From: a bacterium
GTDB lineage: Bacteria; Vulcanimicrobiota; Vulcanimicrobiia; Vulcanimicrobiales; Vulcanimicrobiaceae
Direction of reading: 5' to 3'
NCBI GenBank assembly: GCA_021805775.1
Contig: JAJZED010000002.1
Coordinates: forward strand, 86,390 to 150,389
Length of the DNA stretch: 64,000 bases
The notes below the pieces were generated by a model that worked only from the letters and a program-made list of their open reading frames with translations, had not been told where the DNA came from and did no database searches. Positions 7,629-15,940 of the stretch are shown here, in pieces (the stretch's first letter is position 1; each line of letters starts with the position of its first letter). The position numbers and the translations under genes were made by a program.

Positions 7629-8786
7629 ATGAACGAGATCGAGAAACCGATCGCGCTCTTTCGCAAGGCGCAGGCGCTCTATCGCGCGCGCGACTTCGAG
7701 GCCGCCGCCGCCGAATATCGCCGCTGCATCGCGTTGGTTCCAGATTTCGCCACCGCCCATATGCGCTACGCCGAACTGCTGATGCAACTCGGGCAAGCCG
7801 ATGCCGCGCTCGCGGAGATGCGCGCGGGGTTTCGCCCGATCTCCGGGCAGGTCGCTCCGTTTCGTGGAAGCGGCACGCCGATTCGAGCCTTGCAACTTGG
7901 CTCTTCTTCGGTTCAAGGGCAAACCGGTACCGACCAAATTTTCGACCCGCAACTCTTTGAAACGACGACGATTCTCGTTCAATACTGGGACCCCGAACTC
8001 GCGCTTCCCGCCCACGACATCACCTTCAATCTCATCGCCGATCCCGATATCGACGCTCCCGCCCTTGCAATGGCGATAGAACTCCTCGAAAGCGACACGG
8101 CCCCGGTGCTCAACGCGCCGCGCCTCATCGCGCACACTTCGCGCGTCGCGCATCCATTACGCCTCCAAACGATCCCCGACACGATCGCCCCGAGCGTTCG
8201 TCTGCTTCCTCGCACCGAGATCGAAGCGGTGGACTTGCCGTTTCTTCTCCGCTCTCCCGGCTTCCACAACGGCGCGCACTTCGAGCGCGTCACCACCGAA
8301 GCCGAACTTGCGGCCGCTCTCGCACGCCTTCCGGGCTACGAATTATTGCAGATCGAGTATGTCGATACTACCGCCGACGATGGACGCATTCGAAAATATC
8401 GCGCGATGATCGTCGACGGCACGCCGTACCCCGCGCACTTGGCAATCGCGCGCCACTGGAATATCCACTACTTCAGCGCCGAGATGGGCGCCGCCGAGAG
8501 AGCTGAAGAGATCGACTACCTCAGCGATCTTCGAGCGCATCTCGGAGATCGCGTCACCGACGCGCTCGTCGCCGTCGGCCGCTCGACCGAACTCGATTAT
8601 GTTGGGGTGGATTTCGCCGTCTCGCTTGAAGGAAAGCTCGTGGTCTTCGAGGCCAACGCCGCGATGACCGTGTTTCTTCCCGATGAAAACGCAGCGACTC
8701 CGGAGCGGCGCGCCGCCGCGATGCAGATATTTTCGGCGACGCAACGGATGATCGCCCAACGCATTGCTATCCGCCGATCTCGCTAA
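7629..8786 (+). CDS. TPR protein fused to an ATP-grasp (RimK-like) domain
   Basis: Protein of 385 residues. The first 70 residues form about two TPR helical hairpins (ALYRARDFEAAAAEYRRC and the following repeat). The rest resembles an ATP-grasp ligase: LDYVGVDFAVSLEGKLVVF followed by EANAAM matches the acidic metal-binding and EXN motif at the end of the ATP-grasp fold. Such enzymes join a carboxylate to an amine using ATP; the substrate is unknown, perhaps a peptide or protein tail held by the TPR. The end overlaps the convergent moaA by 20 nt. Confidence 0.65.
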   Translation: MNEIEKPIALFRKAQALYRARDFEAAAAEYRRCIALVPDFATAHMRYAELLMQLGQADAALAEMRAGFRPISGQVAPFRGSGTPIRALQLGSSSVQGQTGTDQIFDPQLFETTTILVQYWDPELALPAHDITFNLIADPDIDAPALAMAIELLESDTAPVLNAPRLIAHTSRVAHPLRLQTIPDTIAPSVRLLPRTEIEAVDLPFLLRSPGFHNGAHFERVTTEAELAAALARLPGYELLQIEYVDTTADDGRIRKYRAMIVDGTPYPAHLAIARHWNIHYFSAEMGAAERAEEIDYLSDLRAHLGDRVTDALVAVGRSTELDYVGVDFAVSLEGKLVVFEANAAMTVFLPDENAATPERRAAAMQIFSATQRMIAQRIAIRRSR

Positions 8787-9777
8787 AAGCGCGCATCCGC
8801 GAGGAAGCTTCGCCGACGCGAAGATGGTGTCGCTCCGGCTTCACCATCATTGCCGCCGTCAGCCGTTCGCACAGACGCTCGTCGCTCTCGCCGTCGCGTA
8901 GCGCCTTCCTCAAATCGAGGTGATTCTCACCGAAGAGACAGAGCCGCAGCCGCCCGTCGGCGGTGAGGCGCACGCGATTGCAACGCTCGCAGTAATCGTG
9001 GGAGAGCGGGCTTATAACGCCGATGCTCCCGCGACCGCTTGCAAAACCGAAGTAACGCGCCGGGCCGTTACCCGGCGGCCCCGTAATAGGCCGCAACGAC
9101 TCGGCCCCCGATATGCATTCGAGGATCTCCTCAGCCCCGATATAGGCATCGGCGGCGATGCCGAGGTTCTCGCGAACCGGCATCAATTCGATAAACCGTA
9201 CCGCGACCTCACGTTCGCGCGCGAAACGGGCGAACGCTCCTATCTCGTCGTCGTTCTTCCCCCGCATCGCGACGCAATTGATCTTGACCGGTTCGGCACC
9301 GGCTCGCACGGCCGCGTCGATTCCGGAGAGAACGCGGTCGAGCCCCGGTCGGCGAGCCAATGCTTCGAAGCGATCTTCGCGCAGCGTATCGAGCGAGATA
9401 TTCACGCGCGTTAGCCCGGCCGCCATCAGCGACGGTAGTTGTTCTTCGAGCAAAATGCCGTTGGTTGAGAGCGCGATCTCTTCGATACCTTTTACCGCAT
9501 GGATCATCGCCACCAGACGATCGAGATCGCGCCGTACCAGCGGCTCGCCGCCCGATAACCTGATTTTGCTCACACCGAGGCCGGCGAAAATACGAACGAG
9601 CCGTTCGATCTCTTCAAAGCGTAAAAGCTGCGCGCGTTCGATCCACGGAAGCCCTTGCTCGGGCATGCAATAGATGCAGCGAAGATTGCACTTGTCGGTC
9701 ACCGAAATGCGTAGGTAATCGATTCGCCGCGCGAATGCATCGGTCAGGGGTATGGCGCGAAGGTCGATCGTTTCCAC
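8767..9777 (-). CDS. moaA: GTP 3',8-cyclase MoaA (molybdenum cofactor biosynthesis)
   Basis: Radical SAM enzyme that starts molybdopterin synthesis by rearranging GTP to 3',8-cyclo-GTP. At 336 residues the length is normal. The N-terminal cluster motif CNLRCIYC and the GGEP motif are present. The second cluster motif, YCERCNRVRLTADG, continues to RLCLFG. The usual C-terminal GG is present (EIGG). GTG start; its first base is the last base of the queG stop (TAGTG), and GAAGGG lies 8 nt upstream. It is the last gene of the long Moco operon. Confidence 0.96.
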   Translation of the reverse strand: METIDLRAIPLTDAFARRIDYLRISVTDKCNLRCIYCMPEQGLPWIERAQLLRFEEIERLVRIFAGLGVSKIRLSGGEPLVRRDLDRLVAMIHAVKGIEEIALSTNGILLEEQLPSLMAAGLTRVNISLDTLREDRFEALARRPGLDRVLSGIDAAVRAGAEPVKINCVAMRGKNDDEIGAFARFAREREVAVRFIELMPVRENLGIAADAYIGAEEILECISGAESLRPITGPPGNGPARYFGFASGRGSIGVISPLSHDYCERCNRVRLTADGRLRLCLFGENHLDLRKALRDGESDERLCERLTAAMMVKPERHHLRVGEASSRMRAFSEIGG

Positions 9778-10940
9778 TAGCTCGGCCCTTCAACGCCGAG
9801 AGAGGCGCTCTTGGATGCAGCGGCGATCTCCTCGGCGACCGCCGCATCGTTCTCCAACTCTCGCGCGCGAGCTAAGGCACGCGAGGCCGCCGGGCCGCCG
9901 ATCCGGCCGAGCGCCCAGGCGGCCGCCCCGCGCACGAGCGGGTTCGGGTCCTCATCGAGCGCTCGGCAGAGCGCCGGGATCGCCGCACGGTCGAGCGAGT
10001 TTCCCAGCCCGATCGCGGCGTTGCGGCGGAGTATGGCGGCACCGCGCCAACCCATCGCGGTCGGCCGATAGCGGCGTTTGAACTCGCCGCTGCGTAGCGC
10101 GAGCAAACGCTCGAGATCGGGACGAGCCAACTCGTCGTCGAGCGGATCGAACGCCGCGTCGCCGCACGCGCCGGCCCGCACGGTCGGCGGACAGATCTCT
10201 TGGCAGAGGTCGCAACCCCAAACCCAATCGCCGAGCAAGGGGCGCAGCGCTCGCGGTATCGCATCGACGCGCTGCGTGAGATCGGCGATGCACCGCGTCG
10301 CATCGATCGTATAATCGCCGCGCAACGCGCCGGTAGGGCAGATATCGACGCAGCGGCGGCAGTTCCCGCACTCTTTCTTTAACGGCTCGTCGGGCGCAAG
10401 CGCGAGCGAGCAAAAAATCTCACCGAGAAAAACGTAGGAACCTAGTCCGGGCGCGATCGCGTTGGTGTGCTTGCCGATCCACGCAAGCCCCGAGCGGGCG
10501 GCGCGCGCGCGTTCGGCGACCGGCGCGGTGTCGCAGGCAATCGCCGTGACGCTGCCATCGGCGGCGGCATCGATATGCGCGGCGAGGTCGTTGAGAATCG
10601 CACGCACGCGCGCGTGATAATCGCGCGACCACGCGTATTTGGAGACCCGCCCGCTTCCCTTCGGAACCCGGCTCGGCACGAACCGCGCGTACGGAATCGC
10701 CACGCAAATAACGCTACGCGCACGATCGAGAATGTGGAGCGGATCGGCGGCGGCATCGGCATAGGCGTCGCCGTATCCCCACGTTAGTAGATCGCCGCGT
10801 TGGAATGAGGCACGCATGCGCGCGCGCGTCTCGACATCTATCTCCGCATCGGCGACGCGCACGCGGACGCCCAGAGCCGCGCCGCGCTCGTCGATCGCTT
10901 TGCGGAGGTTCGCTTGCGCGATTTCTTCAGAGCGACGCAA
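9777..10940 (-). CDS. queG: Epoxyqueuosine reductase QueG
   Basis: Cobalamin-dependent iron-sulfur enzyme that reduces epoxyqueuosine to queuosine in tRNA. It has about 387 residues from the TTG at 10940, which overlaps the upstream gene's stop by 14 nt; an upstream start at 11024 is also open. Two 4Fe-4S motifs are clear (CGNCRRCVDICPTGAL and CDLCQEICP). The C-terminal HEAT-like repeats (ALCRALDEDPNPLVRGAAAW) are typical of the full-length family. Its place within a molybdopterin operon is unusual. The start is moderately certain. Confidence 0.92.
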   Translation of the reverse strand: MRRSEEIAQANLRKAIDERGAALGVRVRVADAEIDVETRARMRASFQRGDLLTWGYGDAYADAAADPLHILDRARSVICVAIPYARFVPSRVPKGSGRVSKYAWSRDYHARVRAILNDLAAHIDAAADGSVTAIACDTAPVAERARAARSGLAWIGKHTNAIAPGLGSYVFLGEIFCSLALAPDEPLKKECGNCRRCVDICPTGALRGDYTIDATRCIADLTQRVDAIPRALRPLLGDWVWGCDLCQEICPPTVRAGACGDAAFDPLDDELARPDLERLLALRSGEFKRRYRPTAMGWRGAAILRRNAAIGLGNSLDRAAIPALCRALDEDPNPLVRGAAAWALGRIGGPAASRALARARELENDAAVAEEIAAASKSASLGVEGPS

Positions 10941-11772
10941 GATCGCCGAGCGGGCCCTTCGGGAATGCGCGGTCGATCGCCGCGATTTCATCGCTTCGCA
11001 GCGCGATATCGCCGGCGAGCGCATTCTCTTCGACGTGGGCTACGGAGGAGGCTTTGGGAATTGCGAAGAGCATCGGATCGCGCGTGAGGAAGGACAGAAC
11101 GATCGCACGAATGCTCGTTGCATGCGTCGCTGCGATCTCGCGCAACGTTCCGTCGGCAAGCAAAGACGCAATTTTTTTTCTACCAAACGGCGTATATCCG
11201 ACAATCGGAATATCGTGCGAGCGAGCATACGGGAAGAGCCGGTGCTCCGCAGTGCGCTCGCAGAGGTGGTAGAGCACCTGATCGCAGAGCAGCGGATAGG
11301 GCGCGAGGCAGCGGCGGGCGATCTCAAGCTCCTCGACATCGCAGTTGCTGACGCCGGCAAAACGTATGCTGCCGTCCTCGATGAGCGTGCGCATCGCACG
11401 CATCGTCTCTTCCAATGGATACTCGCCACACCAGTGCAACAGATAGCCGTCGAGGTAGGGCGTTCCAAGCCGCTGGAGGCTCCGTTTCGCCGCGGCGAGC
11501 GTGCCTTCATAACTTGCGTTACTCGGCAGCACCTTGCTCGCGAGAAAGAGCGACTCGCGCTCGAGTGGCGCGATCGCCTCGCCGACGATGCGCTCGACCT
11601 CGCCGGCACCATACATCTCGGCGGTGTCGATATGCGTCATGCCCAGCTCGACGCCGCGCCGCAGTGCGGCGATCGCCTCGCTTCGCCCCTTTTTGCTCTC
11701 CGGAATATTCCAGGTGCCTTGCCCGATTATGGGCAGTGCGAGCCCCGTCTTTCCGAAGGGCCGACGTTGCAT
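10927..11772 (-). CDS. Aldo/keto reductase
   Basis: NADPH-dependent oxidoreductase of the aldo/keto reductase superfamily, 281 residues, TIM barrel. The catalytic tetrad is visible: Asp and Tyr in HIDTAEMYG, Lys in FLASKVLPS, His in YLLHWCG. The cofactor end carries IPKASSVAHVEENA. The start codon follows the moeB stop with no gap (TAA-ATG), so translation is coupled. The substrate is unknown; a role in cofactor synthesis is only suggested by position. Confidence 0.9.
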   Translation of the reverse strand: MQRRPFGKTGLALPIIGQGTWNIPESKKGRSEAIAALRRGVELGMTHIDTAEMYGAGEVERIVGEAIAPLERESLFLASKVLPSNASYEGTLAAAKRSLQRLGTPYLDGYLLHWCGEYPLEETMRAMRTLIEDGSIRFAGVSNCDVEELEIARRCLAPYPLLCDQVLYHLCERTAEHRLFPYARSHDIPIVGYTPFGRKKIASLLADGTLREIAATHATSIRAIVLSFLTRDPMLFAIPKASSVAHVEENALAGDIALRSDEIAAIDRAFPKGPLGDLASL

Positions 11773-12885
11773 TTAGAAAAACTCGAATCCGGCGTCGAGT
11801 GCGGCATAACGCAACAGCCCGCCGTCGAGGTGCGCCAATCGCTTAAACCCGGCATCGCGTAGGCGCCCGATCGCCCAACGCGAGCGCACGCCGACGCGAC
11901 AGGCAACGACGTACCGTTTCGCGCTATCGAGTTCGTGCATGCGCGCTTCCAATTGCGATGCCGGCACGTGCAAGGCCCCGGGGATGAGGCCGAGCGCAAC
12001 TTCGTGCGGCTCGCGCACGTCGAGGAGTAGTGCCTCCCGTAACGCCGCGTCGAGCTCCTCCGGAGCGATTTCGGCGACACCGGCGAGCGCGACGCTCTCG
12101 TCTTCGGGGCGATCGACCGGCTCGAAGAGCGTCGGGTTTTCACCGCAACGGATGCATTCCGGATCGCGTTCGAAGCGCACTTCGCGGGTGCGAGCGGCGA
12201 GCGCATCGACCAGCATCAAACGCCCTCGCAACGGTTCGCCGATCTGCAGCAATGCTTTGAGCGCTTCGCTCGCCTGCCACGCACCGACGATGCCCGGTAA
12301 GACCCCCAATACGCCTCCCTCCGCGCACGTGGGAACGCTCCCCGGCTCGGGGGCGTGGGGGAAGAGACAGCGATAGCACGGCCCCTCGGAATCGAAGCGC
12401 GTCACCTGTCCGTCGAACCGAAAAATCGCCGCAAAGATCTCGATCTTTCCCTCCAACGAACAGGCATCGCTCGTGCAATAGCGTGTGGTGAAGCGATCGC
12501 TGCAATCGATGACGACATCGTAGAGACGCACCAGTTCGCGCGCATTACTCGCATCGAAGCGTCGCTGCAACGCGTCGATGGCGATCTGCGGATTGAGCGC
12601 GTGCAAACGCTGCGCGGCGACCTCGGCTTTCGGCCGCCCGATATCGGTTTGATCGAAAAGAATTTGCCGTTGAAGATTGCTTTCATCGACGACATCATCG
12701 TCGATAATGCCGATTCTCCCGACCCCCGCTGCTGCCAGATAGGCAAGCACCGGCGCCCCGAGCCCACCGGCGCCGATCACCAACGCCCGAGCGGCGGCGA
12801 GTCGTTCTTGCCCGGCCAAGCCGATCTCGGGAATGAGGAGGTGCCTGCTATAGCGCCGCAAGGCATGCGAACCCGCGAGATTCAC
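11773..12885 (-). CDS. moeB: MoeB-type adenylyltransferase with C-terminal rhodanese domain
   Basis: Activates the C-terminal glycine of MoaD (or ThiS-like proteins) by adenylation, and may pass on sulfur. At 370 residues, the N-terminal ThiF/E1-like domain shows RYSRHLLIPEIGLAGQERL, a GAGGLGAP nucleotide motif, and zinc-binding cysteine pairs (CYRC, CIRC). The C-terminal 100 residues form a rhodanese domain with the active cysteine in VACRVGVRS. This MoeB-rhodanese fusion is a known MoeZ-like form. GTG start overlaps the upstream stop (GTGA). Confidence 0.92.
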   Translation of the reverse strand: MNLAGSHALRRYSRHLLIPEIGLAGQERLAAARALVIGAGGLGAPVLAYLAAAGVGRIGIIDDDVVDESNLQRQILFDQTDIGRPKAEVAAQRLHALNPQIAIDALQRRFDASNARELVRLYDVVIDCSDRFTTRYCTSDACSLEGKIEIFAAIFRFDGQVTRFDSEGPCYRCLFPHAPEPGSVPTCAEGGVLGVLPGIVGAWQASEALKALLQIGEPLRGRLMLVDALAARTREVRFERDPECIRCGENPTLFEPVDRPEDESVALAGVAEIAPEELDAALREALLLDVREPHEVALGLIPGALHVPASQLEARMHELDSAKRYVVACRVGVRSRWAIGRLRDAGFKRLAHLDGGLLRYAALDAGFEFF

Positions 12886-13601
12886 GACCTTGGAAAACGT
12901 TCGTCAAGCCACGCCAAAACCTCGGCGCGAGCGCGCGGCCCGGCCTCGGTGTGGTCGCTCTCGATGGTAACGAAGTGCTTTTCCTGCGGCGCGCGCTCGT
13001 AAAGATCGCGGACGCTCGCCGGTGAGACCATCGCGTCGCCGCTCGCCGCAACGTAGAGCGCCTGGCGACCGAGCAGCAACGGCAGCGCGCGATCGTAGCG
13101 GCGATCGATCCCCTCGACGAGCTCGGGCAGCGTTGCGCCCTCGACGTAGCCCGAGCGAAAATCCGTCGCGCCGGCACGCTGTAACGCCGAGAGCGCCGTC
13201 GGCCGCCCGTACCCGGTCGCGATTGCGACCGCACCGAGCAGCGAACGATCTTCAGCGGCGGTAAAGAGTGCGGCCATCGCCCCCATGCTATGCCCCAGTG
13301 TCAGCACGCGAGCGAAGCCATGCGAACGCGCGAGCGCGACGGTGGCCGCCATCGCCGCGACTGCGTCGTCGGCATCGCGCAGTCGTCCGCCGCTTGCGCC
13401 GAGTTTATGTCCGGGAAAATCGAGCGCGTACATCGCAAACCCATGCGCGGCGAGAAAAGCGCAGAGCGGATCGAGATTGTGCTTGCTACTGGAATACCCG
13501 TGCCCGGCTACGATGGCCAGGTCGCGCGCTCGGCGCGGCTCGTAGGCAAGGGCTGCTATCGAGCCGTTTTCGGTTGCGACGTGGTGCAGATCGAGTCTCA
13601 C
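12882..13601 (-). CDS. Alpha/beta hydrolase
   Basis: Hydrolase of 239 residues with the alpha/beta fold. GHGYSSSKHN forms the oxyanion region, GHSMG holds the nucleophile serine, and ESDHTEAG near the end holds the catalytic histidine. The GTG at 13601 is chosen because it overlaps the moaE stop as GTGA, the same pattern as its operon neighbours; a start at 13634 would add 11 residues. The substrate is unknown. Its conserved-looking placement between moaE and moeB is notable but does not prove a cofactor role. Confidence 0.82.
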   Translation of the reverse strand: MRLDLHHVATENGSIAALAYEPRRARDLAIVAGHGYSSSKHNLDPLCAFLAAHGFAMYALDFPGHKLGASGGRLRDADDAVAAMAATVALARSHGFARVLTLGHSMGAMAALFTAAEDRSLLGAVAIATGYGRPTALSALQRAGATDFRSGYVEGATLPELVEGIDRRYDRALPLLLGRQALYVAASGDAMVSPASVRDLYERAPQEKHFVTIESDHTEAGPRARAEVLAWLDERFPRS

Positions 13602-14029
13602 GGCTTCATCTCGCCGCAGCGATTCTCGATCCAAAGGCGCGCTCCATCGCGATAACGCTCCTCTTTCCAGATCGGCGCCCGTTCTTTCAGTTCGTCGATC
13701 GCGAAACGCGCTGCCGCAAAGGCATCGGCCCGATGCGGTGCGGCGGCGGCGACGACGACGGCTATCTCTCCTACCACAAGTTCGCCGATGCGGTGGACGA
13801 TCGCCAAGCGCACCTCGGGCATCGTTCGCCGAATCTCGTCGGCGATCTCCGCGAAGCTCGCCCTCGCCATGGCGGCGTGCGCCTCGTAACGAAGTCCGCT
13901 CACCGCTCGTCCGTCGTCGGCACTCTCGCGAACCACTCCGGAAAAACTCACGATTCCGCCGCAGGCCGGGGCCCGTACCGCCGCCTCGACCGCTTGCGGA
14001 TCGATCGGCGCTTCGACGATCTCAAACAT
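13598..14029 (-). CDS. moaE: Molybdopterin synthase catalytic subunit MoaE
   Basis: Large subunit of molybdopterin synthase, which transfers sulfur from MoaD thiocarboxylate to precursor Z. It has 143 residues. GGIVSFSGVVRESADDG, LRYEAHAAMA, VHRIGELVVGE and PIWKEERY are the family motifs, including the active-site lysine of the last. The ATG at 14029 lies 5 nt after the moaD stop. The longer reading from 14083 would add 18 residues that do not match the family. Confidence 0.95.
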   Translation of the reverse strand: MFEIVEAPIDPQAVEAAVRAPACGGIVSFSGVVRESADDGRAVSGLRYEAHAAMARASFAEIADEIRRTMPEVRLAIVHRIGELVVGEIAVVVAAAAPHRADAFAAARFAIDELKERAPIWKEERYRDGARLWIENRCGEMKP

Positions 14030-14034
14030 CGAGG

Positions 14035-14280
14035 CTAGCCGCCCCCGAACGGCGGTAGCAACGCGATCTCGTCGCCCTCGCACAGCGTTCTCTCATCGGC
14101 GCAGATCCGCTGGTTGCAGGCAAAACGCATTCCGCTTTCGAGCCCCTGCAACCGCGGTTCGGCAGCGAGAAGCGAGCTCCAGAGGTCGCGCAGCGTCGCC
14201 CCCTCGGCGAGCGCGACCTCGCGGCTCTCGCCGAGCAACTCCCGCAGCCGAGCGAACGCGAGCACGCGCACTTTCGGCAT
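14035..14280 (-). CDS. moaD: Molybdopterin synthase sulfur-carrier subunit MoaD
   Basis: Small ubiquitin-like sulfur carrier, 81 residues, ending in the diagnostic double glycine (PPFGGG). The N-terminal strand VRVLAFARLRELLG is typical. The ATG at 14280 is 4 nt after the stop of the preceding small gene. MoaD is adenylated by MoeB and sulfurated before partnering MoaE, whose gene follows immediately. Confidence 0.95.
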   Translation of the reverse strand: MPKVRVLAFARLRELLGESREVALAEGATLRDLWSSLLAAEPRLQGLESGMRFACNQRICADERTLCEGDEIALLPPFGGG

Positions 14281-14284
14281 CGCG

Positions 14285-14542
14285 TTAAAAGCCGCCGAGA
14301 TCGGTGCTGTATCCGTTCCGATCGAGCCATGCCCGTGAAGCGGCGTGGAGATGAAGTTGATCGATGCGATTGCAGATGAGTTTATGCAGCAGCACCATCC
14401 AGAAGTGTTCGTCTCGATCGTAGATATCGTCGGGGATTTGATTTTCGCTCCGCGCAAACTCGCGCAGCGCGGCCCAATCGCCGTCGGCAAGAATCTTGCG
14501 CAACCGCGATTCATATTCGGGATGAGCGTTCGGCTGCATCAT
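14285..14542 (-). CDS. Small protein of unknown function in the Moco operon
   Basis: Not recognised. Codes for 85 residues, rich in charged and aromatic residues, predicted helical, with no signal peptide or membrane segment. It includes DRDEHFWMVLLHKLICNRID and ends NGYSTDLGGF. The ATG overlaps the stop of the upstream phosphatase gene as ATGA, and GGGAGA lies 8 nt upstream. Both are strong support that it is translated. It lies 4 nt before moaD, so it belongs to the same transcript. A small adaptor role is possible, but the C-terminal GGF is not the exposed GG of a sulfur carrier. Confidence 0.75.
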   Translation of the reverse strand: MMQPNAHPEYESRLRKILADGDWAALREFARSENQIPDDIYDRDEHFWMVLLHKLICNRIDQLHLHAASRAWLDRNGYSTDLGGF

Positions 14543-15351
14543 GCACTTCTTCTCCCTTGGGCTGCCAACGCATACCGTTCGATCGCGCGCGCCACGCCGT
14601 GGTGCGCTACGTCGAGCGTAACGCGCCCCACCGATTCCCGAACGGCAGGCTCCGCGTTCCCCATCGCAACGCCGATGCCCGCCCATCGCAGCATCGGAAG
14701 ATCGTTCGCCGAGTCTCCGATCGCCAACACGCGTTCGCGCGGAATTTGAAAATCGCCGCAGAGGCGCGCCAAGGCACGCTCCTTCGTCGCTTCGCGAGCG
14801 GTGACCGCGCACTCTTCGAAATCACCCCAACGCTCGAATTTTGCGTGAACCGGCCGTCGCGCAAGCTCGGCCCGCACGATTTCCACCGACCTGTTTCCGA
14901 GAAAGCGTAACATCGTCGGCGCGCCCTCACGGAGCAAGCGAAAGTCCTCCACCTCGACCCAGTGCGGCGCGACCATATCGGGCATATAGCGTTCGCGCCC
15001 GGCCAGGCGGTGAAAGCGCTCTTCATGATAGATGGCGAGATCGAGATCGCGCTCGACGGCGAGATCGATCAGGTCGCGCGCCTGCTGGAGCGGCACCGGA
15101 ATGTGCCCTAACGTCCGGCCGCTGAGGAAATCCTTGGTCAGCGCCCCATGGCAGCAAATAATCGGCAGATCGAGGCCGAGTTCGCGCGCGAGCAGCGAGG
15201 GGAACTCCGCCCCGCGCCCGGTCACGAAGACGACGCGCACGCCGCGAGCAAGCGCTCGTTCGATCGCCTTCCGTTCGGGTTCCGCGACGCGATCGTCGGC
15301 TTGCAAGAGGGTGCCGTCCAGGTCGAGCGCGATCAATTCAATAGGTACCAC
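14539..15351 (-). CDS. HAD-superfamily phosphatase, Cof type
   Basis: Haloacid-dehalogenase-fold phosphatase of 270 residues, Cof/IIB subfamily. The catalytic DLDGTLL is at residues 10-16, and motif II is the threonine in VFVTGRG. The metal-binding GDSANDLPM and the downstream GVAMGNAEP are intact. Members dephosphorylate sugar phosphates or flavin and pyridoxal phosphates, and specificity cannot be read from the sequence. It is the first gene of the nine-gene operon, with a GTG start. The promoter must lie in the 70-nt gap to the divergent secreted-protein gene. Confidence 0.88.
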   Translation of the reverse strand: MVPIELIALDLDGTLLQADDRVAEPERKAIERALARGVRVVFVTGRGAEFPSLLARELGLDLPIICCHGALTKDFLSGRTLGHIPVPLQQARDLIDLAVERDLDLAIYHEERFHRLAGRERYMPDMVAPHWVEVEDFRLLREGAPTMLRFLGNRSVEIVRAELARRPVHAKFERWGDFEECAVTAREATKERALARLCGDFQIPRERVLAIGDSANDLPMLRWAGIGVAMGNAEPAVRESVGRVTLDVAHHGVARAIERYALAAQGRRSA

Positions 15352-15421
15352 GGCCTCATAGCATAACCGCTCCCGTCAATGTGAGGGGTGCGACCATCGG
15401 CGGTCGAAAGAGCACTTTATC

Positions 15422-15835
15422 GTGAAATCTTCCCGCTCGGCGCATCGACGCAGGTTTGCCGGCCTTCTCGCCATCGCGATAACGCTCGCCTTCGCGAGCC
15501 CTGCGGTCGCGCGTGCCGCCTGCACGAGCGAAGCGTTCACGGTCGAGGGCTCGCCGTTGAGCATCGAGCTCTGTCTGACCTCGGTGACGCTCGATCCATC
15601 GACGAGCTCGCGCATTGCCCACGTCACGGCGACGACCTCGACGGCGAACCGCAGCGCGACCGCGCAGCTGGCTCTGCTCCTGCCGATGGGGAGCACGGCG
15701 GCGCATGCCCCGGCGACGATCGAGCTCGCCCCGGTCGGGCTCGTCGGCACCCTTCACCTCACTCTCCACGTGACGCCGAACTCCGCCTCGATCGACTCAG
15801 CCCTGCTCACCCCCGGCGCGGTCATCGTCAAATAG
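15422..15835 (+). CDS. Secreted protein of unknown function
   Basis: Not recognised. Codes for 137 residues with a clear signal peptide: basic RRRF, then hydrophobic AGLLAIAITLAFASP, with cleavage near AVARAA. The mature part is a 105-residue beta-rich, Ser/Thr-rich segment with two cysteines, perhaps one small beta-sandwich domain. GTG start. It lies alone between the divergent Moco operon and the downstream ATP-grasp gene. Confidence 0.65.
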   Translation: MKSSRSAHRRRFAGLLAIAITLAFASPAVARAACTSEAFTVEGSPLSIELCLTSVTLDPSTSSRIAHVTATTSTANRSATAQLALLLPMGSTAAHAPATIELAPVGLVGTLHLTLHVTPNSASIDSALLTPGAVIVK

Positions 15836-15940
15836 AGCGAAACCGAGTTCGAAGCAAAGGCGTTTAGAACGAACATGCGGCGACGTTACATCGCGTATAA
15901 CTCAGCAAAAATACCCGACGGCTGTCGATAGAGGTTTCTT

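Noticed and set aside
10816-11862. Plus-strand frame of about 348 codons
   Set aside because: Antisense to the aldo/keto reductase, whose catalytic tetrad is intact.
14281-14514. Longer MoaD with 78 extra residues
   Set aside because: The extension overlaps the 85-residue gene in another frame, and MoaD is complete without it.
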